DNA from: Myxococcales bacterium
Lineage (GTDB): Bacteria; Myxococcota; Myxococcia; Myxococcales; Myxococcaceae
Length of the DNA stretch: 64,000 nt
Assembly: GCA_016191815.1 (NCBI GenBank)
Contig: JACPVI010000023.1
Coordinates: 1-64,000 of the forward strand
Direction of reading: 5' to 3'
The position numbers and the translations under genes were made by a program. The notes below the pieces were generated by a model. It made no database searches, was not told the origin of the DNA, and worked only from the letters and a program-made list of their open reading frames with translations. Numbering within the stretch: the first letter of the stretch is position 1; every line of letters starts with the position of its first letter. Positions 9,253 through 19,664 of this stretch are shown here, piece after piece.

Positions 9253-9711
9253 ATGACTCCCTCGGAACGCTCGGAGCTGGAGGCCCGCGCCGACCGCTGC
9301 GTCCGCCGCGGTGAGCTGGCCGACGCCCTCGGCCTCTACCAGGCCATCACCGCCGCCTTCCCCGACGAGCCGGCCGTCCTGCGGAAGATCGACCAGCTCC
9401 GCGAGAGCCTCCAGCCCGCCGAGCTGAACAGCGCCAAGGTCGCCTTCGAGCCGGGCGCGGGACTCACCGAGACGCTGGAGGCCCAGGCCGAGCGCCTCTT
9501 CTCCCTCGGAGACTACCCCGGCGCCATCGCCGCCTACCGCAGGGCCCTCAAGGCCAAGCCCGACAACGAGCTGATCCGCGAGAGGCTGGCCGAGCTGTTT
9601 CGCCTTGCCCAGGACGCCCCTCCCCGGGCCACCGAGCCGTCCTTGCCGCAAGAGCCGGTGTCCATGCTCCAGGCGCTCCTCGATCGGGTTTCCTCCCGGC
9701 GCCGCGGCTAG
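9253..9711 (+). CDS. Small TPR protein
   Basis: 152 residues starting MTPSERSELEARADRCVRRG. Two TPR-like helical pairs are visible: ELADALGLYQAITAAFPDEP and a canonical one, LFSLGDYPGAIAAYRRALKA followed by KPDNELIRERLAELF. There is no signal peptide. The start sits just after a divergent promoter region shared with the exported-protein gene at 9206. The ATG eight codons upstream (MGLISSAP) overlaps the likely promoter and is less likely. Function unknown; a protein-interaction adaptor. Confidence 0.8.
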   Translation: MTPSERSELEARADRCVRRGELADALGLYQAITAAFPDEPAVLRKIDQLRESLQPAELNSAKVAFEPGAGLTETLEAQAERLFSLGDYPGAIAAYRRALKAKPDNELIRERLAELFRLAQDAPPRATEPSLPQEPVSMLQALLDRVSSRRRG

Positions 9712-9769
9712 GCCGTCAGGAGCCCTCCGACAGCCCACGGCGCGCTTGCACACCCACCCTGGCAGGAGT

Positions 9770-9788
9770 GTCGTGCTAGTGTCACGAC
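9770..9788. promoter_or_regulatory. Palindrome upstream of pfk
   Basis: GTCGTG (9770-9775) and CACGAC (9783-9788) are perfect inverted copies with a 7-base spacer, about 66 bp before the pfk start. The spacing of half-site centres (13 bp) suits a dimeric repressor or activator. No protein can be assigned. Confidence 0.35.
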
Positions 9789-9854
9789 CCCGACGCCGCT
9801 GTCATGGCTTGTGGCTCGTCCGCGACGCACTTGCCGTAATTCGAGGACTTGGGC

Positions 9855-10940
9855 ATGCGACTAGGTGTGCTGACAGGGGGAGGTGACTGCCCCGGCCTGA
9901 ACGCGCTGATCCGCGGAGTAATCAAGCGCGGCACCACCGAGCTGAAATACGAATTCGTCGGCATCGAGAACGGCTACCAGGGCCTGGTCGAGCCGGAGAT
10001 GGCCCACCCGCTCACTCTGGCGGAGACGCGCGGCATCCTCCCGAAGGGCGGCACCATCCTGGGCACCTCCAATCGGGCCAACCCCTTCCAGTACGCGGTC
10101 AAGGAAGCGGGGAAGTGGGTGGAGAAGGATCTTACGGAAGTGGCGCTCCGGCGCTACCGCGAGCTTTCCTTGGACGGGCTGATCGCGGTGGGGGGCGACG
10201 GCACCCTCTGCATCGCGAGCCGGCTGGCGGAGCTGGGGATGCGGGCAGTGGGCTGTCCGAAGACGATCGACAACGATCTCTCCGGCACCGACCAGACCTT
10301 CGGCTACGACACCGCGCGCGCCATCTGCACCGAGGCGGTGGACCGGCTGCACACCACCGCCGAGTCGCATGACCGGGTGATGATCCTCGAGGTGATGGGC
10401 CGCAACGCGGGCTTCCTCGCCCTCGACTCGGGGATCGCCGGCGGGGCGGACGTGATCGTCATCCCCGAGATCCCCTACCGGGTGGAGCCGATCGTCGAGA
10501 AGATCCACCGGCGGGCGATCCGCAAGCGCTCCTTCACCATCATCGTCGTCTCCGAGGGAGCCTTCCCCGCCGGCGGGACCCAGGCGGTGGCCCAACAGGC
10601 CGAGGAGATTCCTGGCCGCGGCGTGGTGCGGCTCGGCGGCGCGGGCAAGGTGCTGGCGGATCAGTTGGCCGAGCACATCGAGGCGGAGATCCGGGTGACG
10701 GTGCTCGGTCACCTCCAGCGCGGCGGCTCGCCCACCGCCGCCGACCGGCTCTTGGCGACGCGCTTCGGCTGCAAGGTCCTGGACCTGGTCCGTGACGGGA
10801 GGTGGAGCCATATGGTGGCCCTCAAGGGGTTGGAGGTGGTCCCGGTGCCGCTTTCGGAGTCCAGGAAGGTGCGGAGCGTCGACCCGAACGCGGAGCTAGT
10901 CCGGTTCGCCAAGAGCATGGGCACCAGCTTCGGAGATTGA
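9855..10940 (+). CDS. pfk: 6-phosphofructokinase
   Basis: 361 residues from the ATG of MRLGVLTGGGDCPGLNA (a TTG two codons upstream is possible but unnecessary). The enzyme phosphorylates fructose 6-phosphate in glycolysis. Conserved blocks: GGGDCPGLN (8-16), the phosphoryl-donor loop AVGGDGTL (Gly116), the catalytic loop PKTIDND (Lys136, Asp139), MGRNAGFLAL and GHLQRGG. Gly at the first selector site points to ATP use, while Lys at the second is the residue seen in pyrophosphate enzymes; this Gly/Lys combination occurs in many ATP-PFKs of actinobacterial/myxobacterial type. Seven bases separate it from a Ser/Thr kinase gene, as in the M. xanthus pfk-pkn4 operon, where Pkn4 phosphorylates and activates PFK at Thr226. 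A threonine at residue 228 here lies close to that position. Confidence 0.96.
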   Translation: MRLGVLTGGGDCPGLNALIRGVIKRGTTELKYEFVGIENGYQGLVEPEMAHPLTLAETRGILPKGGTILGTSNRANPFQYAVKEAGKWVEKDLTEVALRRYRELSLDGLIAVGGDGTLCIASRLAELGMRAVGCPKTIDNDLSGTDQTFGYDTARAICTEAVDRLHTTAESHDRVMILEVMGRNAGFLALDSGIAGGADVIVIPEIPYRVEPIVEKIHRRAIRKRSFTIIVVSEGAFPAGGTQAVAQQAEEIPGRGVVRLGGAGKVLADQLAEHIEAEIRVTVLGHLQRGGSPTAADRLLATRFGCKVLDLVRDGRWSHMVALKGLEVVPVPLSESRKVRSVDPNAELVRFAKSMGTSFGD

Positions 10941-10947
10941 GAGAGCG

Positions 10948-12822
10948 ATGTCCCTGGTCGGGAGAAATATCGGCCGCTACCGGATCCTCGAGCAGCTCGG
11001 CCAGGGCGGGATGAGCGTCGTCTACAAGGGCCTGGACACCGCGCTGGAGCGCGAGGTGGCGGTGAAGGTGCTCCACCCGCACCTCTCCGGCAAGGAGGAG
11101 TCGCGGCGGCGGCTGGCCCGCGAGGCGCGCGCGGTGGCCAAGCTCCGCCACCCCAACATCCTCGAGGTGTACGACTTCGCCGGCCTCGACGCGGAGGACG
11201 CGTACATCGTCACCGAGCTGATCCGCGGGCAGACGCTGCGCCAGTACGCCGCGGTGCACAGCTTCGACCCGCCGGAGATCGCGGCGATGGTGGTGCACGA
11301 GATCGCCTCCGCCCTCGCCCACGCCCACGACGCGGGAGTGATCCACCGCGACCTCAAGCCCGAGAACGTGATGGTCCGCGAGGACGGCGTGCTCAAGCTG
11401 ATGGACTTCGGGATCGCGAAGATCGTCGACCGCGACGAGAAGATGACCATGACCGGCGCCTTGGTGGGCTCGCCGGCGCACATGGCCCCGGAGATCATCG
11501 AGGGCCTGGAGGCCGGCCCGGAGGCTGACGTCTTCTCCCTCGGCACCATCCTCTACCTGTTCGCCACCACCCGGCTGCCCTTCACCGCGCCGAACACCAC
11601 CGCCACCCTGAAGAAGATCCTCGACGGCGTCTACGAGGACCCCAGGCAACTGGTGCCCACCATCTCCGACGACTTCGCGGAGGTGATCGCCACCTGCCTC
11701 ATGCGGCAACCGAACGCGCGCTACCCGAACGCGGGCAAGCTCCGCTACGCTTTGGACGAGTACCTCTCCAGCGTGGGCTTCCCCAGGGTGGGTGAGGAGC
11801 TGGGCTCGTTCTTCGCCGATCCGCCGTCCTACCGGAAGCAGATGGTGAAGAAGCTCACCGCGGCGCTGGTTTTGCGGGGCGAGGGCTTCATCTTGGAGAA
11901 GCGCCCGGCCAAGGCGCTCTCCTGCCTGAACCAGGTTCTGGCGCACGACTCCGGCAACACCCGCGCGCTCGAGCTGTTGCACGAGATGAACATCGCCCGG
12001 AAGCGGCAGCGCACCGCCGCGGCCTGGCTGCGCGCGGCGGTTGCCACGGGAGTGCTCGCCGTGGCCGGCGGCGGCGGGTGGCTTGCCTACTCGCTGCTCA
12101 CCTTGGCGCCCGACTTCTATCCGGAGCTGGCGCTGCGCGGCCCGGAGGTGCCTGTGCCCGCGTCGGTCTACCCCAAACCTCCCGCCCCGGTGCTGCCCGA
12201 GGCGGTGGCGATCGGCCCAGGTCCGTCGGTCGTCTCGAAGGAGGCGGCGGGCGAGCTTCCCAGGAACGGGACCTCCACCGATCCGTCGAAAGGTCCGGAA
12301 AAGGGACCGAAGAAGGAGAACCCCAAGGTGGCGCTCGCTTTGGCGGCGCCGGAGCTTTTGGACGTGGCGATCAACATCCGCCCCTTCGGGCTGGTGCAGG
12401 TCGATGGAGGCAAAAGCTCGGCGGAGGAGCTGGCCCGGCACGAGCTTCGCCTCCCGGCCGGCCGCCACGAGGTCGCGGTGAGCTGCAGCCGCTTCTGCGA
12501 TCCGGAGCCGGTGCGGAAGACGATCGAGGTGGCCGCCGGCGAGAAGAACGAGGTGAACGTGCCGGTGCTCCTCAAGCGCTCGATGGTGGCGTTCGACGGC
12601 TTCCCGCCCGAGGCCACCGCCTCCGTCCGCGGGGAGAGCCGCGCGGTGAGGGACACCCGGGAGAACCCCTTCGTGGTCGCCCGCGGGCCGGCGCGCGAGG
12701 CCAAGATGGCCCACGTGGTGGAGTACGAGGTGAGCCTGAAAGGCTACAAGACCGAGACCGGCACCGCCTACGTGACCCCAGGAGAGGTGGTCACCATCCG
12801 AGGGAGCTTGTCGCCCGAATGA
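10948..12822 (+). CDS. Membrane Ser/Thr protein kinase, Pkn4-like
   Basis: 624 residues. The kinase domain (11-275) has the P-loop LGQGGMSVVYKG, Lys40 in [14 protein letters not shown] (133-140), DFG (153-155) and APE (180-182). A helical section, possibly TPR-like, follows (300-345). One transmembrane helix lies at about 359-384. A Pro/Lys-rich linker leads to an external domain (about 450-624) containing GLVQVDGGK and LRLPAGRHEV, which look like PEGA-type surface modules. Seven bases after pfk and overlapping the next gene as ATGA, it is in one operon with both. By analogy to M. xanthus Pkn4 it should phosphorylate PFK. The FHA protein encoded two genes downstream is a plausible second partner (inference). 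Confidence 0.95.
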   Translation: MSLVGRNIGRYRILEQLGQGGMSVVYKGLDTALEREVAVKVLHPHLSGKEESRRRLAREARAVAKLRHPNILEVYDFAGLDAEDAYIVTELIRGQTLRQYAAVHSFDPPEIAAMVVHEIASALAHAHDAGVIHRDLKPENVMVREDGVLKLMDFGIAKIVDRDEKMTMTGALVGSPAHMAPEIIEGLEAGPEADVFSLGTILYLFATTRLPFTAPNTTATLKKILDGVYEDPRQLVPTISDDFAEVIATCLMRQPNARYPNAGKLRYALDEYLSSVGFPRVGEELGSFFADPPSYRKQMVKKLTAALVLRGEGFILEKRPAKALSCLNQVLAHDSGNTRALELLHEMNIARKRQRTAAAWLRAAVATGVLAVAGGGGWLAYSLLTLAPDFYPELALRGPEVPVPASVYPKPPAPVLPEAVAIGPGPSVVSKEAAGELPRNGTSTDPSKGPEKGPKKENPKVALALAAPELLDVAINIRPFGLVQVDGGKSSAEELARHELRLPAGRHEVAVSCSRFCDPEPVRKTIEVAAGEKNEVNVPVLLKRSMVAFDGFPPEATASVRGESRAVRDTRENPFVVARGPAREAKMAHVVEYEVSLKGYKTETGTAYVTPGEVVTIRGSLSPE

Positions 12823-13895
12823 ATCGGTTCGCGGCGATCTCGCTCGTCCTCTGGCTCCTGTCGGGGCACGCCTGGGCCCAGGCGCTCTCGCCCAACCAGC
12901 AGCTCGAGAAGGTGCGCGGCCTCTTCGAACGGAGCGACTTCAAGGAGTGCCTCCGCTTCTCCCGGGAGGCCCTCGCCACCTCGAACTTCACCGATCCCCA
13001 GAGGATCGAGCTGAACAAGTACGCCGGCCTGTCGGCCTTCAACCTGGGTGAGCTGCCGGGCGCCGAGGAGCACCTCTACCGGCTCCTCCTGGTGGATCCC
13101 GACTACCAGCTCGATCCCTTCGAGGTGCCGCCGGCGGCGATGGCCTTCTTCGCCGAGCTGAAGAGGAAGAACTCCGCCGCCCTGGAGGTGGTGCGATTGC
13201 AAGTGAAGAAGCGCTTCGAGCAGGCCCGCCTGGAGGCCGAGCAGCGAGAGCGACAGCGCAGCGCCGAGGAGGAGCGGCGAAGGCGCCTCGAGCAGCTCTC
13301 CAAGCAGCTCACCGTGCGGACGGTGGAGCGGAGGTCGCTCCTGTTGAACTTCGTCCCCTTCGGCGCGGGGCAGTTCCAACAAGGCAGGACCGCGACGGGC
13401 CTCACCCTGGCCTCGGTGGAGGGCGCCCTGGCCGCCACCAGCGTCGTGGCCTACTTCGGCTTCGGCTCGCTCTCCGAGGAGAAGACCTACGTCTTCCGGG
13501 ACCGCCTCGGCACCGACGAGCCGGTGAGCATCACCGTGCGGGGCATTCCGCCCTCGCGCATGGGCGAGGCCTCGACCTGGAAGCTGGTGAAGTACGTCTC
13601 CGGAGCCGCCTTCTACGCGGTCTACACCCTGGGCGTGGCCGACGCGCTCTACCACCACAAGGACGAGGTGGTGACCACCACCGTGATGGAGGCCGAGCCG
13701 CCTGTGGAGGAGAAGCCGCCGCCCAAGCACGAGGCGCGGCCGCCTCCCGAAGAGCGAAGGCCTCCTTTGGTGCCGCCCCCTCCCGAGCCGATTCCCGCAA
13801 AGATGCGCGGCCCGCCCGAGCCTGCGGTGGGCCCGCGGGCCTTCCTCTTTCCCACCCCCGGCGGCCTTGGCGCCGGTCTGCAGCTCCACTTCTGA
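12819..13895 (+). CDS. Exported tetratricopeptide-type protein with membrane segments
   Basis: 358 residues starting MNRFAAISLVLWLLSGHAWA, a signal peptide cleaved before QALS. Residues 25-120 are TPR-like (VRGLFERSDFKECLRFSREA; LYRLLLVDPDYQLDPFEVPP). A charged coiled coil QARLEAEQRERQRSAEEERR follows. The segment LLLNFVPFGAGQFQQGRTAT, with hydrophobic helices after it, recalls small integral-membrane modules of the DUF5683 kind. The C-terminal 70 residues are Pro/Glu-rich. It overlaps the kinase gene as ATGA. A periplasmic or outer-envelope partner of the kinase is possible; the exact function is unknown. Confidence 0.85.
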   Translation: MNRFAAISLVLWLLSGHAWAQALSPNQQLEKVRGLFERSDFKECLRFSREALATSNFTDPQRIELNKYAGLSAFNLGELPGAEEHLYRLLLVDPDYQLDPFEVPPAAMAFFAELKRKNSAALEVVRLQVKKRFEQARLEAEQRERQRSAEEERRRRLEQLSKQLTVRTVERRSLLLNFVPFGAGQFQQGRTATGLTLASVEGALAATSVVAYFGFGSLSEEKTYVFRDRLGTDEPVSITVRGIPPSRMGEASTWKLVKYVSGAAFYAVYTLGVADALYHHKDEVVTTTVMEAEPPVEEKPPPKHEARPPPEERRPPLVPPPPEPIPAKMRGPPEPAVGPRAFLFPTPGGLGAGLQLHF

Positions 13896-13907
13896 GGTCC
13901 TCTAGCG

Positions 13908-15791
<1,884 letters not shown>

Positions 15792-15844
15792 CCGCCATGT
15801 CGCAAGACCCGAGGTAGGACAACCAAGTCAGACCAGGTAAGGCC

Positions 15845-16477
15845 TTGAATCAGCAGCGGAAATCGCCACTCGGACGGTTGGCAAGAGCGTTGCTTCGGCA
15901 CCCGGTGATGAAGGGGGCCGGGGCATGGCTGGCCGTGCTCGCCTTGGCCTGGGTCGGTTGTCTCTTGCCGCAGGACGAGCGCATGTTGCCGGAACTGGAA
16001 AGAGCGCGGAACCTGGCGCCGAGGATCATCGGCGTCCAGCCTCAACTCTACGGCTTCACGATTCCCCTCGGAGAGGGCTGCTCACCCCAGACTTGGAGCC
16101 GCCTCGAGTTCAGGGCTTTCGTGAGCGATCCAAACGACGACTTCATTCGCGACCGGTGGTTCGTCGATCCCGACCAGAACTACTCCACCGCAATGTGGCA
16201 AGGCCGGCGCATTCCGGGCCCGGCAGGGAGCGGGATGACGACCGTCGAGGCACAGCCGAACATCATCGCGATGACCGAGCTCTCCAAGCCTGGCGACCAC
16301 CGGCTCGAGCTCTTCGTTTCGGATGGCGAATTCACGCAGGGCATCCAGACGCTCCCCGAGTCGGTCACGTTGCTCGATGGCGGGAGGACTGACGATTTCA
16401 AGTACACGGATTCCGTGATGTGGGTCGTCAAGTCCGACCCCCAGGTGTGCTGCATCCCCGATGGGGGCTGCAACTAG
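15845..16477 (+). CDS. Lipoprotein, unknown function
   Basis: Up to 210 residues from a TTG (MNQQRKSPLGRL), which has a weak AGG upstream. The ATG at 15908 (MKGAGAWLAVLALAWVGC) would give a shorter, more standard signal peptide. Either way the lipobox is LAWVGC. The mature domain includes PQLYGFTIPLGEGCSPQTWS and an Ig-like beta pattern (LEFRAFVSDPNDDFIRDRWF; DHRLELFVSDGEFTQG). Its C-terminus DPQVCCIPDGGCN is Cys-rich. Two bases separate it from the next lipoprotein gene, so the pair is likely co-transcribed and the products may interact at the outer membrane. Confidence 0.8.
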   Translation: MNQQRKSPLGRLARALLRHPVMKGAGAWLAVLALAWVGCLLPQDERMLPELERARNLAPRIIGVQPQLYGFTIPLGEGCSPQTWSRLEFRAFVSDPNDDFIRDRWFVDPDQNYSTAMWQGRRIPGPAGSGMTTVEAQPNIIAMTELSKPGDHRLELFVSDGEFTQGIQTLPESVTLLDGGRTDDFKYTDSVMWVVKSDPQVCCIPDGGCN

Positions 16478-16479
16478 CC

Positions 16480-18171
16480 ATGCACCGTCTCGTCACAGGC
16501 GCGCTCGCGACCCTCGTCTTCGGATGCGGTGCGGAGGCTCGTTTCGATCTACCGCGTTGCACCGATGATTTGCAGTGCCCCGAGGGGCAGCTGTGCTTCG
16601 TGGGAGTTTGCGGTGACCCGAACCGCGACCTGGTGGTCGAGATTGTTGCCAACACTCGGACCGGGCATCACGCCCAGGACTTTGAAGTGGCGGTGCTGAC
16701 TCCGGACGCATCCGTGTTCACCCTGGCCGACCCGATGTCGGTGGGCGGCGAGATCCAGCGCTACACGATTCCGGAATGCTCTTCCGCGACCTGCTCGGTC
16801 GCGTACACCTCGGGAGTGACGGTCCGCGCGGTTGGCGAGAGCGAGCTCATCCCGGGCCTCACCCGCCGCTACGAGTATGCCTTCACCTCGCTCGATCGCG
16901 GCGCGTACTCGCTGTTCGTGGGAGCAGGCAAGTACACCGTCACCGCGGCGGCGCAGGATCTAGCCGTCCCGCCGGCGATGAAGGACAGCGTGGCCATCGC
17001 TCCGGGCGCGAAGTCGAACGTCTCGCTGGTTTTTCCCGCCCAGGACGGCACCCTGCAGCTCGCAGGAAGACTGCTCAAGCGCTACGTACCGGGAACCCCG
17101 CCAACCGAGACGCCGGTCTTCCAGGCCGAGATGGACCTGCAGGCATTTGACTCCACCACCAAGAGGCCCCTCTCGCAGCGCGTGCCGGCGTCCTCCGGCA
17201 ACGCCGGCAGCACCGGGGACTTCACCATCGCCGTCGATCCCGCGGCGCTCAAGGCCGAGAGCTTCATCCTGGTTGCGAGCCCCAAAGACCCGTTCGCCCC
17301 CGTGCCTTCGAAGACCTTCATCATCTCGAAGCCCTACCAGCCCACGGTGACGCTCGAGCTCGGCGACTTCGGAGAGCTGGTGCCCGTGACCGGCCAGATC
17401 CTCGCCGCCGACGGCGTCTTCAAGATCGCCAAGGCGACCGTGGTCGTGGAGGGCACCGTGCGCGGTGGAGGCTCCTATCGCAGCCGCCCGGCGATCACCG
17501 ACGCCGACGGCACCTTCCTCCTCGACGCGCTCTTGCCCGACTCCGCCTTCACCCTCACCGTCACCCCAACCTCCCCAGGCCCCAACGGCATCTTCCGCGG
17601 GCAGGTCCGGATCCTCGCCACCCGCAACAAAGACGGCACCTACCCGATCGACCCGCTCCAGGTGCGGTGCCCGGACCGGGTGAAGATCATCGGCACCCTG
17701 CTAAGACCCGGAAGCGAGCGGCGCGTCGCGGCGAACGTGCCCTTCAGCGCTGTTCCCATCGAGCCCATCGACGGCCGACCACTCCCGTGGCAGGGGGTCG
17801 ACTCGGTGACCGACGAGGACGGTGCCATCTCGCTCAGCCTGGACCCGGCGGTGTACCGCTTCGACTTCCTCCCCGGAGAGGACCTCCCGCGCCGCAGCCG
17901 CATCGTCCGGGTGAAGGCGGTGCCCACCTCCGACGGCAAGGGAATCGAGCCGATCGATCTCGGCGAGCATTCGCTCTACAACGGTCGACTAGTCACCGGC
18001 ACCGTGAAGCTCGAGCAGTCGACCATCACCACCGGGAGCGTCGCGGCAGCGGCTTCCGTCCGCTTCTTCCGGGTGAGCACCGTGGAGGGCAAGCCCTCCC
18101 CACTCTTGCTCGGCCAGGCGGTCACCGACGAGCGCGGGCGGTACAGCGTCCTGCTCCCGGCGGCGGAATAG
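16480..18171 (+). CDS. Large lipoprotein with carboxypeptidase-regulatory-like repeats
   Basis: 563 residues from MHRLVTGALATLVFGCGAEA (lipobox LVFGC). An N-terminal Cys-rich module (CTDDLQCPEGQLCFVGVCG) is typical of myxobacterial lipoproteins. The rest is beta-rich: several segments of the type VTGQILAADGVFKIAKATVV...SRPAITDADGTFLLD look like carboxypeptidase-regulatory-like/Ig folds, repeated three or four times. No catalytic motif is seen. It is probably an outer-surface binding or structural lipoprotein. It resembles in design the product of 35176-37821. Confidence 0.88.
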   Translation: MHRLVTGALATLVFGCGAEARFDLPRCTDDLQCPEGQLCFVGVCGDPNRDLVVEIVANTRTGHHAQDFEVAVLTPDASVFTLADPMSVGGEIQRYTIPECSSATCSVAYTSGVTVRAVGESELIPGLTRRYEYAFTSLDRGAYSLFVGAGKYTVTAAAQDLAVPPAMKDSVAIAPGAKSNVSLVFPAQDGTLQLAGRLLKRYVPGTPPTETPVFQAEMDLQAFDSTTKRPLSQRVPASSGNAGSTGDFTIAVDPAALKAESFILVASPKDPFAPVPSKTFIISKPYQPTVTLELGDFGELVPVTGQILAADGVFKIAKATVVVEGTVRGGGSYRSRPAITDADGTFLLDALLPDSAFTLTVTPTSPGPNGIFRGQVRILATRNKDGTYPIDPLQVRCPDRVKIIGTLLRPGSERRVAANVPFSAVPIEPIDGRPLPWQGVDSVTDEDGAISLSLDPAVYRFDFLPGEDLPRRSRIVRVKAVPTSDGKGIEPIDLGEHSLYNGRLVTGTVKLEQSTITTGSVAAAASVRFFRVSTVEGKPSPLLLGQAVTDERGRYSVLLPAAE

Positions 18172-18188
18172 CATTCCCCCTCACCCTG

Positions 18189-18218
18189 CCCCCTCCCCGC
18201 CCTTGGGGCGAGGGGAGG
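18189..18218. repeat. GC-rich hairpin, member of a dispersed palindromic repeat
   Basis: CCCCCTCCCCGCCC (18189-18202) faces GGGGCGAGGGGAGG (18205-18218), an imperfect inverted repeat 18 bases after the lipoprotein stop. With the preceding CCCTCACCCTG it resembles the copy at 47296-47331 (CCCTCGCCCTGACCCTCTCC...). This kind of extragenic palindrome is widespread in high-GC genomes and can act as a transcription terminator. Confidence 0.55.
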
Positions 18219-18334
18219 CGGCGACCTCATGTCATGTCGCGCGGCCCCCAAGCACCAGGTCGCGCGCACCGGGGGCTGTGCCGGAAGAATGGGCGCGGTG
18301 GCGTCGGCACGGGTTGCGTGGGTACTCTTCCACC

Positions 18335-18568
18335 ATGGTATCGGAGGAGGAGAGGGCTCACTTCCGCTCGATCGCGCAGGGCATGGAGGAGCTGAACCGC
18401 GATGCGGTTCGCCGCGCCGCCTTCTCTGCGCCAGGGAAGAACATCGAAGAGGGCCTGGCATGGAGCGAGATGGTCTCCGCGCTCGCCGCTGACCTCTCCC
18501 GGCCCGACGAGGTGTCGCCGGCAAGCCTGTGGAGGGAGCGAGCGCTTCGCCGCCCGAACACAAGATGA
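18335..18568 (+). CDS. Small protein upstream of a nucleotidyltransferase (antitoxin candidate)
   Basis: 77 residues, MVSEEERAHFRSIAQGMEEL, then NRDAVRRAAFSAPGKNIEEG and LAWSEMVSALAADLSR. It is all helical and charged. The AHFRSIA...E...N...GL..SE pattern is shared with short proteins I recall being encoded beside nucleotidyltransferase genes. Its stop overlaps the next start as ATGA. The arrangement of a small first gene and a larger second gene suits a toxin-antitoxin pair. No DNA-binding motif is evident, so function is open. Confidence 0.65.
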   Translation: MVSEEERAHFRSIAQGMEELNRDAVRRAAFSAPGKNIEEGLAWSEMVSALAADLSRPDEVSPASLWRERALRRPNTR

Positions 18569-19146
18569 GCGCCGCGAGCCTCGAGCTGCTCCGGGCCTTG
18601 AGCGACGTGCGCTCGGCGCTTGCCCAGAGCGAGCTTCTCCACGCCTTCATCGATGCGTTGCCGGTCTTGGCGTGGGGCCGCGTCCGAGCCACCACGGACC
18701 TGGACCTCGTTGTCTCCGCCTCACCGGAGTCGTTCGCGCCACTCGATTCGGCGCTCAGGGCGCGTGGCTTCTCCGCGGGGAAGAACGTAGGGCCGGCAGA
18801 GCCGACGGATCCACTTCCGGACATTGCCGTCTACTGGAGCTCGACGCAGCCAGCCGTCCGGCTGGACGTCTTCATAGCGAAGACGAGCTTCGAGCAAGCC
18901 GTGCTGGACTCCGCACTGGAGACGGAAGTCCTCGGGTCAATGCTCCGGTTGGCAAGCCCGGAGGCATCCATCATCTACAAGTTGCTCGCGAGCAGGGCCC
19001 GGGACATCGCGGACGTGGAGTGGATTTTCGAGAACCGAATCCTCGGCGGACACCCGTTGGACTGGCCCTTCCTGGAGCGCTGGGCAGCCGAGTGGGGCAT
19101 CGAGGATCGACTGGCTCCGTACAAGGAAAAGCGCCGGGCACGGTGA
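18565..19146 (+). CDS. Nucleotidyltransferase-fold protein (possible toxin)
   Basis: 193 residues from MSAASLELLRALSDVRSALA; the start is chosen because of the ATGA overlap with the gene upstream. The Pol-beta nucleotidyltransferase signature is visible: GRVRATTDLDLVVSA supplies two Asp in the T-x-D-x-D strand, and VRLDVFIA the third. Between them FAPLDSALRARGFSAG resembles AbiEii/DUF6036-type proteins, which transfer nucleotides to tRNA or proteins in known toxin-antitoxin systems. The C-terminal half (SPEASIIYKLLASRARDIAD) is typical of the same group. The fold is fairly sure; the toxin role is inferred from the layout. Confidence 0.8.
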   Translation: MSAASLELLRALSDVRSALAQSELLHAFIDALPVLAWGRVRATTDLDLVVSASPESFAPLDSALRARGFSAGKNVGPAEPTDPLPDIAVYWSSTQPAVRLDVFIAKTSFEQAVLDSALETEVLGSMLRLASPEASIIYKLLASRARDIADVEWIFENRILGGHPLDWPFLERWAAEWGIEDRLAPYKEKRRAR

Positions 19147-19150
19147 TCAC

Positions 19151-19645
19151 TCAGCGACCGGCCACGTCCTTCCGCGCGGCCTCCAGGTCGTCCCGGAAGG
19201 CGTCCGCGGTCGGTCCCACCTCGCCCGCGTACTGCACTGCGTGCGTGGTGTAGAGGTCCATCACCTTGTCCAGCCGCCGGTACACCGCCCGCGCCGCCGC
19301 GCGGTCCTTCCCCTCGCTGCACATCGCCTCCGCCTCGCGGTGCCGCTCCAGCCACTTCACCCGGAACTCCGCCCAGGCGTTGTCCGCCTCGCTCGCCGGA
19401 GGCCGCGACGGCAGCTCCTTCCGCCGCTGCTCAAGCTCCCCCCACAGCCGCTCCGCCCGCTCCAGGCAGTCCCTCGCCGTCAGGACTTTGGTCGGATCCG
19501 GCCGGCTCCTCGGCGTCATCGCGCTCACCGAGCGCGCCACGCTCACGATGATCAGCGTCGAGAAGGACACCACCACCACCAGGTAGGTCACGTACGCCGC
19601 GATCCGGAACGGACGCAGCTTCGGGTCCGGCTGCCCCTTCGCCAT
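19151..19645 (-). CDS. Inner-membrane protein with coiled periplasmic domain, unknown
   Basis: 164 residues. A transmembrane helix at about 17-38 (AYVTYLVVVVSFSTLIIVSV) follows a short basic N-terminus, and an external helical domain contains CLERAERLWGELEQRR, AEFRVKWLERHREAEAMCSE and RLDKVMDLYTTHAVQYAGE. Two Cys could pair. It is the last gene of a minus-strand operon starting at 21930, 19 bp after the TPR gene. The family is not recognised; probably part of an envelope complex with its operon partners. Confidence 0.75.
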   Translation of the reverse strand: MAKGQPDPKLRPFRIAAYVTYLVVVVSFSTLIIVSVARSVSAMTPRSRPDPTKVLTARDCLERAERLWGELEQRRKELPSRPPASEADNAWAEFRVKWLERHREAEAMCSEGKDRAAARAVYRRLDKVMDLYTTHAVQYAGEVGPTADAFRDDLEAARKDVAGR

Positions 19646-19664
19646 CGGCTCCCTCTCCCTCGTG

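Noticed and set aside
18315-18326. GGCAC...TTGC before the 77-residue gene
   Set aside because: Only 8 bases separate GG and GC, too few for a -24/-12 promoter.
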